A stretch of 64,000 bases of DNA from Panicum virgatum (Eukaryota; Streptophyta; Magnoliopsida; Poales; Poaceae): positions 18,276,913-18,340,912 of the forward strand of contig NC_053147.1 of assembly GCF_016808335.1 (NCBI RefSeq). The letters are read 5' to 3'. The notes beneath the pieces were generated by a model. The model searched no databases. It worked only from the letters and a program-made list of their open reading frames with translations, and was not told the origin of the DNA. Shown in pieces: positions 1-12,954 of this stretch. The position numbers and the translations under genes are program-made. Within the stretch, counting starts at the first letter, position 1; every line of letters starts with the position of its first letter.

Positions 1-1424
1 GCAGGTTACATCAAAAGAGTTGCATCCACCTTAGTCTTCGCCTCTTTACTCGAGGACGAGCAAAGGCTAAGTGTGGGGGTGTTGTTGACGGTCCTTAAGT
101 CAGGAATAAAGCCGTCAATTCCTACAGCTTTTCATAACATTCAATCACCAAACATAGCTATAGGGCTTATTGCTAACCATTTCCACGATTTTTGGTGATT
201 CTTGGTTTGCAGGGACACAAGTCGGGAATAACATAAAAACACGCAGAAGACACAACAGAAATACACAGAATATCGTTGTCTGCGTTACATATCCAAAAGA
301 GGCCCATTTGACCAAGCAAACAGACCAACCAATGCCGGGCACCACAAATCCTGAACAAGGAGCCCACAAGGAGTGCACCGCCCAAAGATGGGCCCAAACC
401 GCGTCAGTCGGGGTTTGGCCGAACCCATGGATGGGCTGATCCCCTTCTGAGGTGGTTCAGGCTCATCTTTGGTGGGAAGATCCCCCTTGTCCTCTAGAAG
501 GCGGTTATCAGTGTTCCCGCCCTTATCTCACCCAGGAACCAACCTATTAGGACTATAAAAGGGGCCTCCCTCACCCCTCTCAAGCCATTCCCCCTTCCAT
601 TCTCATACACTTCAAGGAGGAGAAGTAGTAGTAGTGTCCCAGTTGTATCTTTAGAGTAGGGAGTGTGCGAGGAGGAGGATCGGAGAAGAGCCAGACTTGT
701 CGGCCTCTCTTCGTCTTGTACATCGACGGGTACGAATCACTTGAGTAAGTATCTGGAGTTCATCTTCTGTTAAATTCTTGGTTAAGTATTCTTAAGTTAT
801 TTATTCATTTACAGGTTCATCGTGCGTTCTTGTCACGTATGCTCTGGTAGAGGACCCCTAATAAAGACGGGTAACCTTGTACACCGCTAGAGTAGTAATC
901 GAAGGATTAGACGTGGTATCTAGGCCCTAGATTGCCTTTGTTTGCCTCGTACTCTACAGTATTGCGGGGTAGACCGCAGGTGGTGACAGCCCTGTCGGAC
1001 GTGGTATCTAGGCCTTAGATTGCCTTTGTTTGCCTCGTACTCTACAGTATTGCGGGGTAGACCGCAGGTGGTGACAGCCCTGTCGGTCTGCTACGAAGCT
1101 GCTTCGTGGTTAGTGCACTCCCCCCTGTCCGGGTATGGCGTAGAGCAACAAGCCGGAGGTCCCTAACAGTACCTGGGTCAGATCGGTGCCCGAAGTGAAC
1201 GAGTAAAAGCCTAAGTCTACCTTACCTTGATCCATATCTTTAGATAAACCACACTACCCAAAACTCTCCTACCTCTTGTTCTCCGGGGTTAAACTAGCCA
1301 GAAGATCATTACACCTCCGTTCCCTGTGAAAATACGATACCCTGAGTACTCTCCGGGTGAAGTGCTACAACGTTATCTTCCGTGTGCTTGCGGATTATTC
1401 TGTGAATGTTAAGAAATACCAACA
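1..1424 (+). mobile_element. Element C: 3' end and 3' LTR of an Athila-type gypsy element
   Basis: Bases 1-82 are the last internal bases of a plus-strand element lying mostly off the left edge. They contain the ACTCGAGGACGAGC motif and a polypurine tract ending AGTGTGGGGGTGT, the layout also seen before the 3' LTR of element A. The LTR runs from TGTTGACGG at 83 to CCAACA at 1424 (1342 bp). It carries a TATA box (CTATAAAAG, about 551-559) and an internal 88-bp tandem duplication. The LTR is related, in opposite orientation, to remnant E at 2417-3686. It interrupts the polyprotein of element D right after a Val-Pro-Leu-Asp-Lys stretch. The expected target duplication is CTTGT (1425-1429), but its partner lies off the window. 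Confidence 0.82.
910..1085 (+). repeat. 88-bp tandem duplication inside the LTR of element C
   Basis: Two head-to-tail copies (910-997 and 998-1085) start GACGTGGTATCTAGG and end in CCCTGTCG. They differ at about one base (CCCTAG against CCTTAG), so the duplication is recent. The unit lies downstream of the LTR TATA box, in the likely transcribed leader of the element. Confidence 0.93.
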
Positions 1425-2390
1425 CTTGTCTAAGGGTACCCTTTTGACTTCGCACCCGTCTTTGAAGGTTATTTTTTCTTTTTCGTGCTTCTTCGTGACT
1501 GTGGTCTTTTCAGCTTCGAGGGCATGAACATTTCTTGGTCCCGGGGTTACACCTCGCTCAATGTCTCGGGCAAGTTGCTGATTGCCATGTATAGTAATGA
1601 TGCCTCTTGATGCCGGCATTTTCATACACATGTATAGTTGGTGCACTATAGCTTAGAACTTGTTCATGAGGCCCTGGCCGAAGATGGCGAGGTAAGGGTA
1701 GTTCATTTCGACAACATCGAATGTGATGTGTTCTGTTCTTGGGTTGGCGGTATCGCCGAATGACACTGGCGTGAGATTTTTTTGAGAGCTTCGACCCTTT
1801 TCCTCCGAACCCGATTAGAGGGATTTCGGCTGGCTGAAGAAGGTTTCTATCAATGTTCATTCTGTCGAAGTTGCTTGAGAAGATGATGTCTGCGGAGCTG
1901 CTAGTATCAACCAGTATTTTCCTGATAGTCCAGCCTTGAAGGTTGGCTTTGATCACCATCGCATCAGTGTGAGGGTAGATGTTGAGGCTCATGTCCTCCT
2001 CTGAGAAGGTTATCGGCATGTGAGACCAAGGAGTTTTCTTTGCCGGGGCGTCAACTAAGATGTTGTTGACTTGTCTGAAGTAGTCTCTGTGTTGCCTCTT
2101 GTTTTGAAATTCGAGAGTGGAGCCTCTCGAGATGGGCATAATCATGCCGAAGAATGGCAGTGCAGATGTTTGCGGAGGTTGGGAGCTTTGGGGCTCTTGC
2201 TTTGGGGGTTGACTAGGAGGAGGTGTTTGCGGAGGTTGGGAGCTTTGGGGCTCTTGCTTTGGGGGTTGACTAGGAGGAGGTGGAGGTAGTTCTTCCTGAG
2301 CCTGCTGTTGGCTCAAAGGTAAGGAGGGTGGTTTGGGGTAAGTTGGTGGCTGGGCGGTGTTGGCATTTATTAGCATCGCCACTAGGAGGG
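1425..2390 (-). pseudogene. Element D gag-pol fragment: gag tail and aspartic protease (Tat-like gypsy)
   Basis: On the minus strand, 2382-1558 encodes a Pro/Gln-rich linker and then a retroviral-type aspartic protease region (ISRGSTLEF, NNILVDAP, ILVDTSSSADIIF). After a frameshift near 1620 the frame continues (1646-1425) through a stretch with the GIITIHGNQQLARDIERG motif typical of Tat-type grass elements just after the protease. The catalytic Asp-Thr-Gly reads Asp-Thr-Ser here, so the enzyme would be dead. The segment is cut at 1424 by the LTR of element C and on the right by remnant E. It continues the gag read at 3687-4474, 14420-14541 and 25756-26390. It is a decayed, non-functional copy. 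Confidence 0.8.
2168..2282 (-). repeat. 57-bp in-frame tandem repeat in the Pro/Gln-rich linker of element D
   Basis: Two near-identical copies with a 57-bp period encode a duplicated 19-residue Pro/Gln-rich unit (core PPKQEPQSSQPPQ). Because the length is a multiple of three, the duplication left the frame open and may date from when the element was still active. Confidence 0.9.
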
Positions 2391-2394
2391 TTTG

Positions 2395-3686
2395 TTCCTA
2401 GCAACGCTGCCAGAAATGCTGGTATTGGTATGTCTTAACGTTTACAGAAAGATCCGCAAGTGCACGGATATACCATTGTAGTATTTCACCCAGAAGTATT
2501 TAGGGTATCGTTATTTATATTTTCCCAAGGGATGGCTAGGTTGTGTAAAGTGTATTTACAAGTTCCATAACCATGACATGTATGAAGTAAGATGAAGACC
2601 ACTGACTATATAGTGGTAAGTGATAAATGAATAATAATCAAGGGTAATGTGACACACATAGAACAGTCAACTCCTACACCGTACCCAAACGTCGGGGAGT
2701 ACGCTAACCGAGAAGCAGCTTCCCGGCGGACCGACAGGGCTGTCACCACCTGCGGTCCACCCCAGCCACACTGTGGTGTACCATCATATCCGAAGGATCC
2801 CGCAAACCCGGGAACCATGCCCGCATATGAAGTCACTACCCTAGCACCCCCCCGGGTCCCCCAGCCTTCAGATGGACAGGTAAGATGCTAAGGCAAGCCC
2901 AAAAGCACAACGAACTGATATCCTTACCCAGATCATCTGGTCTAAGCAAGCAACTACTATAACTTGATGAAGCACTGATCAAGGATAAGCATGCTAAGAA
3001 CATAGCAAGATAACCAAGAACGAACTCGATATGAATAATATAAAGAAAGTTGGAATACAAAGTCATACCAGAGGCCGAGGATTGCTCGCCGACCCCGAGG
3101 ATGACTGGATTCGCTAAAGAGATGAAGTACTATCCTAGCTCCACTACCCTAAGGAGTACGAGTCACAAGAGAGTGTAGAGAGAGGCCTTCAAGTGGTGTG
3201 TGTGGTGAGAGTGGTGGGAGGTCCTTTATATAGCTCTTGAGGTCGATTCCCGCCATCTCTAAACATGGAAATGTGCCAAACCGTCATTGGGAGGATAAGA
3301 TCAAGCTTCCCGCCAAAACTCAGCCTGAATGGCTAACTTGTGGGGTCGGCCGACCCCTTGTTGCCGCCTCTGGCCACCGTCCTTCTCTGGTACACTGCCT
3401 GGTGGGTCCTGATATCAGATGGTCGGTGCCGGGGCTTGGTTGGTCGGTTTGGTCTGGTTTGTGGGCCTCCTTTTCTCATGTTACGCAGGACACGATCGTC
3501 TGTGACTTCTGTCTGCGTATTTGTCGTTTTTTCGTCTTATTCCGAACTTGTGCTCCTGAAATCATAAATCTTCGAAAACAACTGTGGAGCTAGGTTAGTG
3601 ATAGAAATATGCGAGTAAGAGGTATAGTTTTCCTTCTTTTATGAGTATAGTTGACGGTCATATTTCACACTTAACGACCGTCAACA
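2395..3686 (-). mobile_element. Remnant E: LTR plus primer-binding site of an Athila-type element
   Basis: Read on the minus strand, an LTR starts TGTTGACGGTCG at 3686 and ends near 2417. It is followed at 2412-2395 by TGGCAGCGTTGCTAGGAA, a degenerate match to the tRNA-Asp primer site TGGCGCCGTTGCCGGGGA. The LTR is the same family as that of element C (shared GGTGGTGACAGCCCTGTCGG stretch). Only the 5' LTR and a few tens of internal bases remain. The boundary with element D lies somewhere in 2350-2394, and I see no second LTR and no clean target duplication. It is best read as a truncated insertion. Confidence 0.7.
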
Positions 3687-4474
3687 GGCAGGCCAGTTGT
3701 TTGGATATGGGTTATAGGAGAAGGCGAGCGTGGATTGGAAGGTTGGATTGTATAGTGGAGGTGCTGGCGGGAAGGGTGGTGCCGAAGGTCCTGATCAGAC
3801 TGTGTGGCTGACCATTTTTGCCTCTGTTTTCTCCTGCTTCCATTCGGTCTAATGTTTTCTTTTTTTCAGGACAAAAGTTAGTTGAATGATCCGACTCATT
3901 TCCATGGAAATGATAGAAAAACTTTTTCGGTCCTTGCGAAGGTCCGCGACCACTTTCGCGACCGTGTCCGCAGCCCCGGCCTCTGTGTCCTGTAGGATTG
4001 TGGCCTTGGTTGTTTTGTTGGTTTTCGGGGGACTTGTTTGGGGGAGTCATGAATGGGTCCTGATCTTGTTCGGGGTTGGTTTCTTGCGAAGGTTCCACGG
4101 GGAACACAAACTGCGGATTTCTGTTTGGATGGTTCCAGTTGTGTTTTTCAGCCTGCCTCATTAACCTTCGTTGTTCGACCCTCCGCCTGTGGTCTACATC
4201 TGATCTGGCGTATTTATCTGCTTCTGCATACAGGTCGCTTAGTGTTCTGGGTGGTTCTCTGGACAGGTGCGAAGCTAGCTGCCCCGGTAGCAGGCCGGCA
4301 ATGCACTAGGCGATCGCATCTCTTTCTGGGAAGTTTGGAATCAGGGTTTTTTTCTGGACGAACCTTCGGAAGTAATCATAGAGCGGTTCCTTGTCTCCTT
4401 GCAGACACTGAAAGATTTCGCCTTTAGCTGAGGCCAGCTTGAGATTGAACTCGGTGTCAAGTGAGAGTACCAAT
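3687..4474 (-). pseudogene. Element D gag fragment: C-terminal half with zinc-knuckle-like motif
   Basis: On the minus strand this continues the D gag. The open stretch 4161-3712 includes a basic Arg/Gly-rich run (GHRGRGCGHGRESGRG) and the nucleic-acid-binding segment FFYHFHGNESDHSTNFCP, a degenerate zinc knuckle whose first cysteine is lost (His instead). Upstream, 4474-4165 encodes the conserved gag core but contains a stop (AIA*CIAG region near 4300). It abuts element B at the CCAAT duplication (4470-4474 with 14420-14424). It is non-functional. Confidence 0.78.
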
Positions 4475-5936
4475 TGTTGACGTTCACTAATGCCCCCGAT
4501 TTGTATACCGCAAGCGCACGGTTCGTGGTAGCTTTTCCCTTAGAGTATTCCCCCAAGGTTTATCAATCCGTGGATCGACAATGAACTTACTAGGGTTTTC
4601 CATCTAATCTAACGGATCTATCCTAACATGAAGCATTAATTGCATATAAAAGGTGAACCTTTGATAAATATGAGTGATGTACGAAGGTTGATCTCATCCA
4701 TGAACATCGGTAAGGATAAAGCATGACCGAAGGCATGACTAAGCCTATCACACGCATTCTAGTTGTAGTTCTAGCTAAACGAGTAAGCTCAACATGCATC
4801 TCATCCAAAGCCTCTTTAAATCAAAACCTCCAATCCGATCCCTCGATACCCAACCTACTCTGTGGAGACGGCCTGTCACGACGCCCCCCTTTTCAACGGG
4901 ATACCCTGAAGCAAGTCGAACCTCCTTTGGGTAGATCCGGTATGAACTCCTAGCCACCATAGCTACAAGAGCACCCCATGCAATCTATCTCGAGAATAGA
5001 TCTAGGAATAAGCGCACCCAAAGCAAGAACGAAATCGAAAGAGGAGAGACATGATCGCTAAATAGATCGGATGACATGAAGACATTACTCACATAATAGA
5101 TTCGTTTGGATCGCCACCACCGCGTATACACCATTGACGACTCCAACTAGCTCATGAACTCCACCATGACACAACCACGCAGGGAGGCCATGGCGGCTAG
5201 GGATGGCCTAAGCCATCTCCTAAACAACTTCGAAGACTTGCGGCGGCCGTCGTCTCCCTCCGGTCTTGGCCCTAGGTTTTCGTCGAGTTCTGGTTGGATG
5301 GATGCTTCGAGTTGAATAAGGTGCAAGCTATTTATAAGCCGAGGAAGCCACCGGTCGAAGGGGAAGGCAAACCGCCTCAGAAAAGGGCTGGGCCGGCCGG
5401 CCCCATGGGCCTAGGCCGGTCGGCCTACCCCTTTTCGGGCTCGCCTCGGTCTCATCTTTGGCGTGTAGACTCCTCGCATCTTCTAGAGTTTCTGTCCTTC
5501 ACGATTGCACCCCTTTGGATGTTGTTATCTTGGAGATATCTTCGAGAAAAGGATAGGATAGGGAATCCTTCCTTAAATCTTCATTTGCTTTGCTTAATCC
5601 CGAAGTATCTTGATCTCATCTTCATGGGCTCGGTCCTTTGGGTCTTGGAGGATGGATGTGCATGAATATGCTTCGAATCAACATGGGCTTTGGTCCTTCC
5701 TTTGGGCTTTGGCCTTCGTCTTTCTCCGTGTTAGCGCTCGATCACGGGCCTCGTCATTTCATGCTCCAAAATAGGCCAAAAACCTGCAAAAACGAAATTC
5801 CTCCAAAATATATGTGCATATGTGAAAATGACCAATAATTAGGCCGGGGTTAGAACGGTTAGTGATTTTGATATTGAATTCATGCCATTATCAAGGATAA
5901 ACAAGGGATAAAATGGGTACTTAAGGAGCGCCAACA
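4475..5936 (-). repeat. 3' LTR of element B
   Basis: This 1462-bp LTR is downstream in element orientation. A minus-strand TATA box (TTATAAATA) lies near 5330-5338. It differs from the partner at 12955-14419 by about eleven substitutions counted by eye, all transitions, and one small indel near 5645. Confidence 0.93.
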
Positions 5937-8129
5937 TTCCCCCCATGCTTAAACCTTGCTCGTCCTCGAGTAAGTCCAGGAGCTTTGCTTCTAAAGAAAT
6001 CAGCGTTGCCCCTCAATGTCCTCTCTGCACTTAGTCATACATAACAAGACATATTGCTCTCTCAAGTATTTAGCATTTAAGTTCATGTTGTGACCGGCTA
6101 CTTTTTCATTATGGAAGATAGACTAGCAATTAAAGAACAAGCCACAATAATAAATAAATGCAATGCTCTCAAACTTAAGCGAACTTCAAACCTTTACCTT
6201 GTTTCATCGTGAAGAGTTTTCAAAAGAATGCATATCAAACATAAGTGAGGTTCTCTTGCAAAAGATCATGGAAATACTCATCTCATCAAGTCGCTCAAGC
6301 CTACATTATATTGTTTTCAACCTATTCTACTCATATATAAAAGTGGAAGGCTTATGTGGAGCTTGGTAGGTAAAAACAATCCTAGCAAAACATTATACTT
6401 GAAATATTATCAAACTAAGAGAGAGATCTAATGGGATTACCGAGACTAGTCAAAAAGGCCATTGGAAAATAATGTTGGAGAGGGGGAAAGATGAAACACA
6501 CACATTTAGATAGGTGGACATGTGCAAGTGGCAAATGGATGATCCCGAGACACAAATGAAGTTCTCGTTATCGGATTGCACATGGTTGGAAGATTTGAGT
6601 ATGGAATAATTCTTCAAAGTAACTTGGAAAATTAATGAAGCCAAAAAGAACTAAGGAGCATTTTATTCTTCTCTTTTTTTCTTTCATTTTTCTTTTCTTT
6701 TCTCCTTTTTTTTCATTTTTCTATTTTTCTCTTTCTTTTTGCTCCTTAGAACTTTTGATAACATAGAATACTTACCCAGCCATCCCCCCATGCTTGAACG
6801 AATGCTCGTCCTCGAGTATGAATAGTGGGAGAACCAACTAGCTAGGGTAAGTATCTCAAATTCACCTTCTTCTTCGTAAAACCGCTTGAAGGTGTGTTCC
6901 AGGATCAAAACCTTTCCCTCCCGCATACTGTCACTACACGAGGATAATCGGTAACGAACAACAAGAACACGATAGTTGATGTACTATAGGTAAACCATGC
7001 AAGAGCAAAGCAAACCCAAAGCCAAGTCGCGATTCTATTAGGCATCAAAGTATCTCCGAGGAGCCTTGTCTCCCAAAACTTTTCTTTATATGGTGCCCTT
7101 GATTCTTTTGATTCCGTCGAAATGATAATCCATACTCAAATTGGGTTGTGGTCAAGGAGGTAATCACAAAAAGATATTTTTGGTTTAGGGTGGATATCCA
7201 GCGGGGTTTGTAAAATTCCCGAAGTAGAAACTCACAATGCATGGATAAATAGGCTAGCAAAAAGAAGGTTACACAAAAAGAACGGAATGACCAGCTTCTT
7301 AGTCTCATACCAAAGAAATCAATCTTAATCCAACTCATCAAAATATAAGTTTGCAATCTAAGGGTTTCATCATGAAAGAATGTATATGTATAGGCTTTGG
7401 TAGGTAGAACTTTACAAGAGATTCACAAATGTAGATAGCATAGAAATTAAGTTTTCAAATTAAACAACACAAGGTGTAAGGTCATCGGTAGACTTAAATC
7501 AAAGAGCAACATAGAATATGTGGGTTTAGAATTTAGTCATTTAACCTCCACAATTAAAAGAGCCGGTATTTAATCATTTTAATTCCATTTAATTGAGAGC
7601 AAATGGTCAAGTCACATACAACATAGCGTAGGTAAAACAAAGCAGCAACTTTCATCATTTTTCCATAAGCATAAGGCATTGCCAAAATGTATCAATGTGG
7701 TGAGCACAAAGTGATGGTGATCCTACACTTATTGAAAACAAAAACAAAACTAGGTTGTCCTCCTAGAAGCCATGTGATAGGTTGAGAGATATATACAAAG
7801 GTTGCATCTATGGTTGAAGGCATATATGTACAAGCATTTAGAAAAAGAGAGAGTTGAGGAAGAATTACCGTCCTTCTCGATGCTCGTAATGAAGTGTAGC
7901 GCGGCCTCCCCCATACTTAAGCATTGTGCTAAGCATGGAAGAAGAATCATAAGCATCTTGTGGCAACCGTGATTATCTTACTCCATGAGATCTTTCTTCC
8001 TTGTCCACGAAATCCTCCCCCATGCTTAGCATGATGCTAGGCGTGGAAGGAGAAGATGGACCATCTTGAAATTCTTGAAGTCCTTCCCTCATGTGTATGA
8101 ATATCATCTTCAATGTATCTTCACCTTTG

Positions 8130-11100
8130 TTGCCTCAATTTCCTTCAACTTCTTCTTGTACTAAGTCATGGTCCCAATCATTGCTTCACGTCGTCGTCGC
8201 CACCTTCAATTCCTTGTTGTCTCATTGCTGCCGCATCTTCACGAACTTTTCTTTCAATTTCCAGAACAGAACCTGTACTAAAACATTGCTCCATTGCGAA
8301 GTACACGAATTTTTCTTTCCAACGAGTCCTTATTCGCCCAAAATTGATTCCGAACAAGAGAGTTATGTTCATTTTATCCAAGCACTGCAATCTGTCCCGA
8401 CGAATTTCAGAACGCGCAACGTCCAATGTTCTTTCCATATCTCCTTGTACGGGTCTTCAAATTCATTGATCTTGAATGCGTTGGAATGATAATTTGATGG
8501 AGCTTCTGAATATCAACTTTTTGCTTCTTGTACAGCTCTGAACATGTTCTCAAATTGGTGAAAACAGCTACGTCTTTCTCGGGTTTCGACGGTGTTGACG
8601 ATCTTGATTGAAATTCTTTTGGTCTTGAACTCATGGGAGCGCTTCTTCATACCTGCAAAACATTTTAAACACACACTACCCCCGGGGTGATGGTCGGGAG
8701 TAGAAACAAATGCCAACAAACCTACCATTCCTAAGATCTCAATTTGTGGCAAAGCTAGCTTAGCGAAACTAGTGAGTGTACGTGTGTGCTAGTGTAAATG
8801 CAAATGAGAGGAAGGTATATAAACAAAGACAATGTTTACACCTATTTCTAAACACCATGTTTACAACTAGATTGCCGAACTTCTCCATAGCCACAAAGAC
8901 TTATTTAACAAAGGTCAAAACACCATGTCTATCCCAAGATCAATAGGCCTTCATAGCACAAGAAAAAAAATAAAGCACATTGCAAAGCTTATAAACCAAC
9001 CAAATGCAACCTCATAGCTTGGTAACTAAATGATGATGGTCTTCAATCGTGTCTAAACACCATGTTTACACAAGATTGCAAAAAGGAAAATGCTCACGTG
9101 AAGCATTAACATGGATATGAAAGCTTTCATCAATAAAGTTGAGACCAAGCTAGCAAAATGAGTGCATGAACAATGGAATGGACGCAAAGTGCAAATGCAA
9201 AGTTAGCAAAAACAAGTGTTAGCTAGGTTGAAAGGACCTTTCGATGTTGTTCCGCATCTAGTTTATTCAAAAACAATTACTAAGAGTGACAAAAAAACTT
9301 CGCGGCACTTCATAAGAAGTGAGGCTTTTGTCAATGAAAAGGTTATTTATTGAAAAAGGATCAAGCAACCGAGCTAATAAGGTTTTAGAAGTAGGTTTAT
9401 GGGTTTCCTATATTTTTGGCTTAAAACAAAAATTTTGAAGAGAGAGTGTTGGGTATAAAAATTCTATCTAAGGTGGTTTCAAAAAAAACTAGAGAGAAAC
9501 AAGAGTTAGATTTTTTTTGAATGAAAAACATACCCTATGGTTTTGGGATTGCTCTATGAGTGGTTTTTCTAAGGGTTTTAGGATCTAAAAAATGAGGCTA
9601 GTCAATGTTTTTTTAGAAAAGGTTTTTTTTTAAATGCAACATGCAATGCAATGCAAGGGTGAGACGAACAACATGGTATGCAATGCAACACGGGGTGAGT
9701 GAATAAAATGATATGACATGATGAGGTGGTCTAAAACAAAACAAAAAGTTAGCCTAAGTTAACTAGCCACAAGTTTAGAATCAAAGGGTGGTGCAATGCT
9801 TCATAAATCTCTCTAAAAGGGACACAAAGAAAAAGACTCTAAACACTAATAGGCACACAAAAAGGTCTACAAGTTTCCCAAGATCAAATAACAAAGTGCT
9901 CCCTCAATAACATTTAGAATGAACAACATGAAGTTGTGGTTTTTGTTAGAGCAATGGTACAATGTTACTTGATATTCCGATTAAAGAGTGCAATGTAGAC
10001 GGTCATTTTAATATATAAAATAAAAGATCGGGTTGCCTCCCGCAAAGCGCTTCATTTAAAGTCATAGAGCTCGACTTTCTTACATACCTTCTCATTGATG
10101 CGAAGCCATGGTCCTTTATGCAAGAGGTGAAGGTGTTCCATGCAGCTCTTATTCCACTTCCCATATTGGACATGATCAATCACGCTTAATGGAAAACTTG
10201 CCCAATCGTCTCTCACATCATCGTCACCTCCTTCTTTGTTGTCCTTCGTCGCTACCTTTCTTTTCATGAATTTTCCTCTCTGTCCAGATTGGAAGTTGCA
10301 CCAACCAATTGATCCAATGCAAGGTGCACGAAATCTTCTTTCCAACAAGTCTTCATTTACCCAAAACGCATTCCAATTGAGGGAGTTATGCCCCTTTTTC
10401 CCCGTTACTGCAATCTGCCTCGTGCTGATTTCAGCACGTGCATCTCCGATGTTTGAGACATAGCTCCTCCCATGGGTTTTCAATTGTATCGATCATGGAT
10501 GCGTTGAACCGAGGACTTGATGGAGATCCTGAATATTCAACTTTCTTGCATTGCAAATCTCTGGACTTGTGCACAAAATTGATGAGGCTTAGCGACCTCC
10601 GTTCTTGAAACTTAAAGATGTTGATGACGGTGTTCAAAATTTTGGGCACAGTTTCCCTCCTCATCATTTGAGTTTCTTGTCCTGCATAGTTAGTGAAATT
10701 TGGGGCTTCTCCCGACATGTGCTCTTTTAGGGTCATGAGCTTGACCAAGCGCAAAGCAAGATCGAGATTTGCAATTATTTGTAAATATATGCAACATAAT
10801 CACATCCTCAATTAAATTTCATCAACAAGACATGGTGTAATTAAATACAACATGTGTTCCTTGCATAGCGCGGAGCTCATTATTAGGCAGAGGTTCTTTA
10901 AGCATGAAATCAACCTTCTCAAGAAACTCTAGCCTATCATCATGAAAAGAACAAGGCATAGAATTTAAACTTTCATTCCGACTATTGGTTCGAGCATGAG
11001 ATTTTTATCAACAAAACCAATAGAAGCTTGAGAATTCACTGTATACCTTAGCCTCAGAGCTTTTTCATACTCATTGGAGTCGTGGTGCTTTGTGCGAGAT

Positions 11101-12400
11101 GTCATCTTGATGCACTCTTCGTGGTCCGTCGTGATTTGCTTCTCACGTCTCTATGTGTTGAATGTTGCGCTCTTGTAATCCGTCGTGGTTTGTTTGCAAC
11201 ATCTTCATTTGTCTAAGGTCGACCGCTTGTGCCTTCATTTGCCAATGTCATTGGGGTTCTTCCTCTGCTCCAAGCCTCTGAATTTTATCATGTACGCTTG
11301 ATGAAAACATCGCCCAAGCTCCTCTTCATTGTTGTCATCGTCATCTCTTCTATCTTGTTCTCATCGCGTTGCTCCTGCCTCTTCTTCGTAGAATCTCTCC
11401 TGTACACTCAACAGAACATATACCAAAATATAGATCTATTGAAAATTTTATGAAATTACCTTTCCAACGAGTGGTCACTCTCTTTAAACGGAGTCCAAAC
11501 GAGAGAGTTATGACCGTTTTACTTTAGCGCTGCGTGCTGTCCAGAAAATTTCAGAGTGCACGACTTTTGATGTTTTGGCCATAACTTCTTGTGGGAAACT
11601 TCGATTGACTTAATTCTTGATTCGTTGGAATCGGAACTTCGTGGAGCTTTTGAATATCCAAAAATATTCTGCAATTTTCTTCTGAGGTCGAGCAGAATAT
11701 TGATGAGAATAGTATCTTCTTGTGAATTCATCCGAAGATGTCAATGATCTCAATCATGTGGTCTTTGGAGCGTCTTGTCGTGCGTCCTTGGCTTTAAGGT
11801 CATCACCATTGATTTACCAGCACATAGCATGGCTTCAATTATGTGTCTTCTCCATGATTCTTGCTTTACCCAAGGTATCGGGATTAGTGGAGGCCCCCGT
11901 GCTTTGTGTTGATGATCTGAGCGGTTTTCTTCCTTGATAGCATCACTCGACTAGAAGTATATCGAGCATCCCACTGGAGAAGATAGGTGGTGTCATGATT
12001 CTTCTAATCTTGTTGCCTCCAGCTTTGGTCAACTTCAAATCATCATCTTTTGTGCACTCGGCCTTCCAATCATCCTTTGACATCGTCATCACTTTCTCCG
12101 TTGTTTGCTGCTGCACCTTTCTTCGTTGAATTGCTCCTTTGTCCAGTGCAGAACATGTACCAAACTCCAAGCTCATTGTGAGGTGTATCAAATCATGTTT
12201 CCAACAAGTGGTCATTTACCCAAATTGGAACTCGGATGAAAAAGTTATGCTTGTTTTACTCCGGCGCTACGCTTCGTCCCGAGAGATTTCAGAACGCGCA
12301 GCATTGAAAGATCTTTCCATAACTCTTCACACCGATCTCCAAAATTAACAATTTTTGATGCGTTGGAAAGAAGACTTGATGGAACTTCATAATAATCTAT
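8130..12400 (-). repeat. Four diverged copies of a noncoding block inside element B
   Basis: A block recurs at about 8200-8520, 10240-10540, 11330-11665 and 12070-12400. Each copy shows in the same order a TTTCCAAC(G/A)AGT segment, a GAGAGTTATG-like segment, a T/C-rich stretch, a TTTCAGAACGCGCA-like segment, and GATGCGTTGGAA followed by GATGGA(G/A)CTTC. The copies share motif order but are strongly diverged, and none carries a long open frame. The function is unknown; it may be structural RNA or packaging sequence of the non-autonomous element. Sequence between copies is also noncoding. Confidence 0.72.
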
Positions 12401-12954
12401 TATTTCCTCATGGCACATATCTGATCTTGGACGAAAAACTCATCACAACAGCGACACTTCATAGATGATGATGATCCAATCGCACGATTTTCTTTTCGGA
12501 CATGCTTCATACCTATTGCTTGAGCAAACAAATCTTCCCAAAAACATTAGTCTTTAAAATCAATTGACATGGCAGTGTACCTTATTTATCATCTTTTGCT
12601 TTAGGGAGTGGGGACTCGATAGCGGATGCTGGGCCACTAACAAAAGTTAGCACCTACCACTAAAGAGCGAAACTTGATGTTATTCACATCTTGTCGAAGT
12701 GGATCTATTGTTTTCGATGTTGATGTCGAGAACTCCTCGATCGTCTTGTCGTCGATTGTCGAAGTTTGTTGGAGCGGGTCGTGGATTTCTCGAAGCGCAA
12801 GTTTAGTGTCTAGCTTTTTCCACCTGCTTTCAAGGACACGAACAAGAAAACAAGGGTATATGCAATAATAAAATTTAGGGTTAGTCCAAAAAAAATTAGA
12901 TAGATCGCCCTAGGGTTCGAGTTGCCGATCCCCGGCAATGGCGCCAGAAGAGCT

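Noticed and set aside
8130..12400. CRISPR-like or satellite array
   Set aside because: The repeats are long, unevenly spaced and diverged, within a retrotransposon of a plant nuclear genome.
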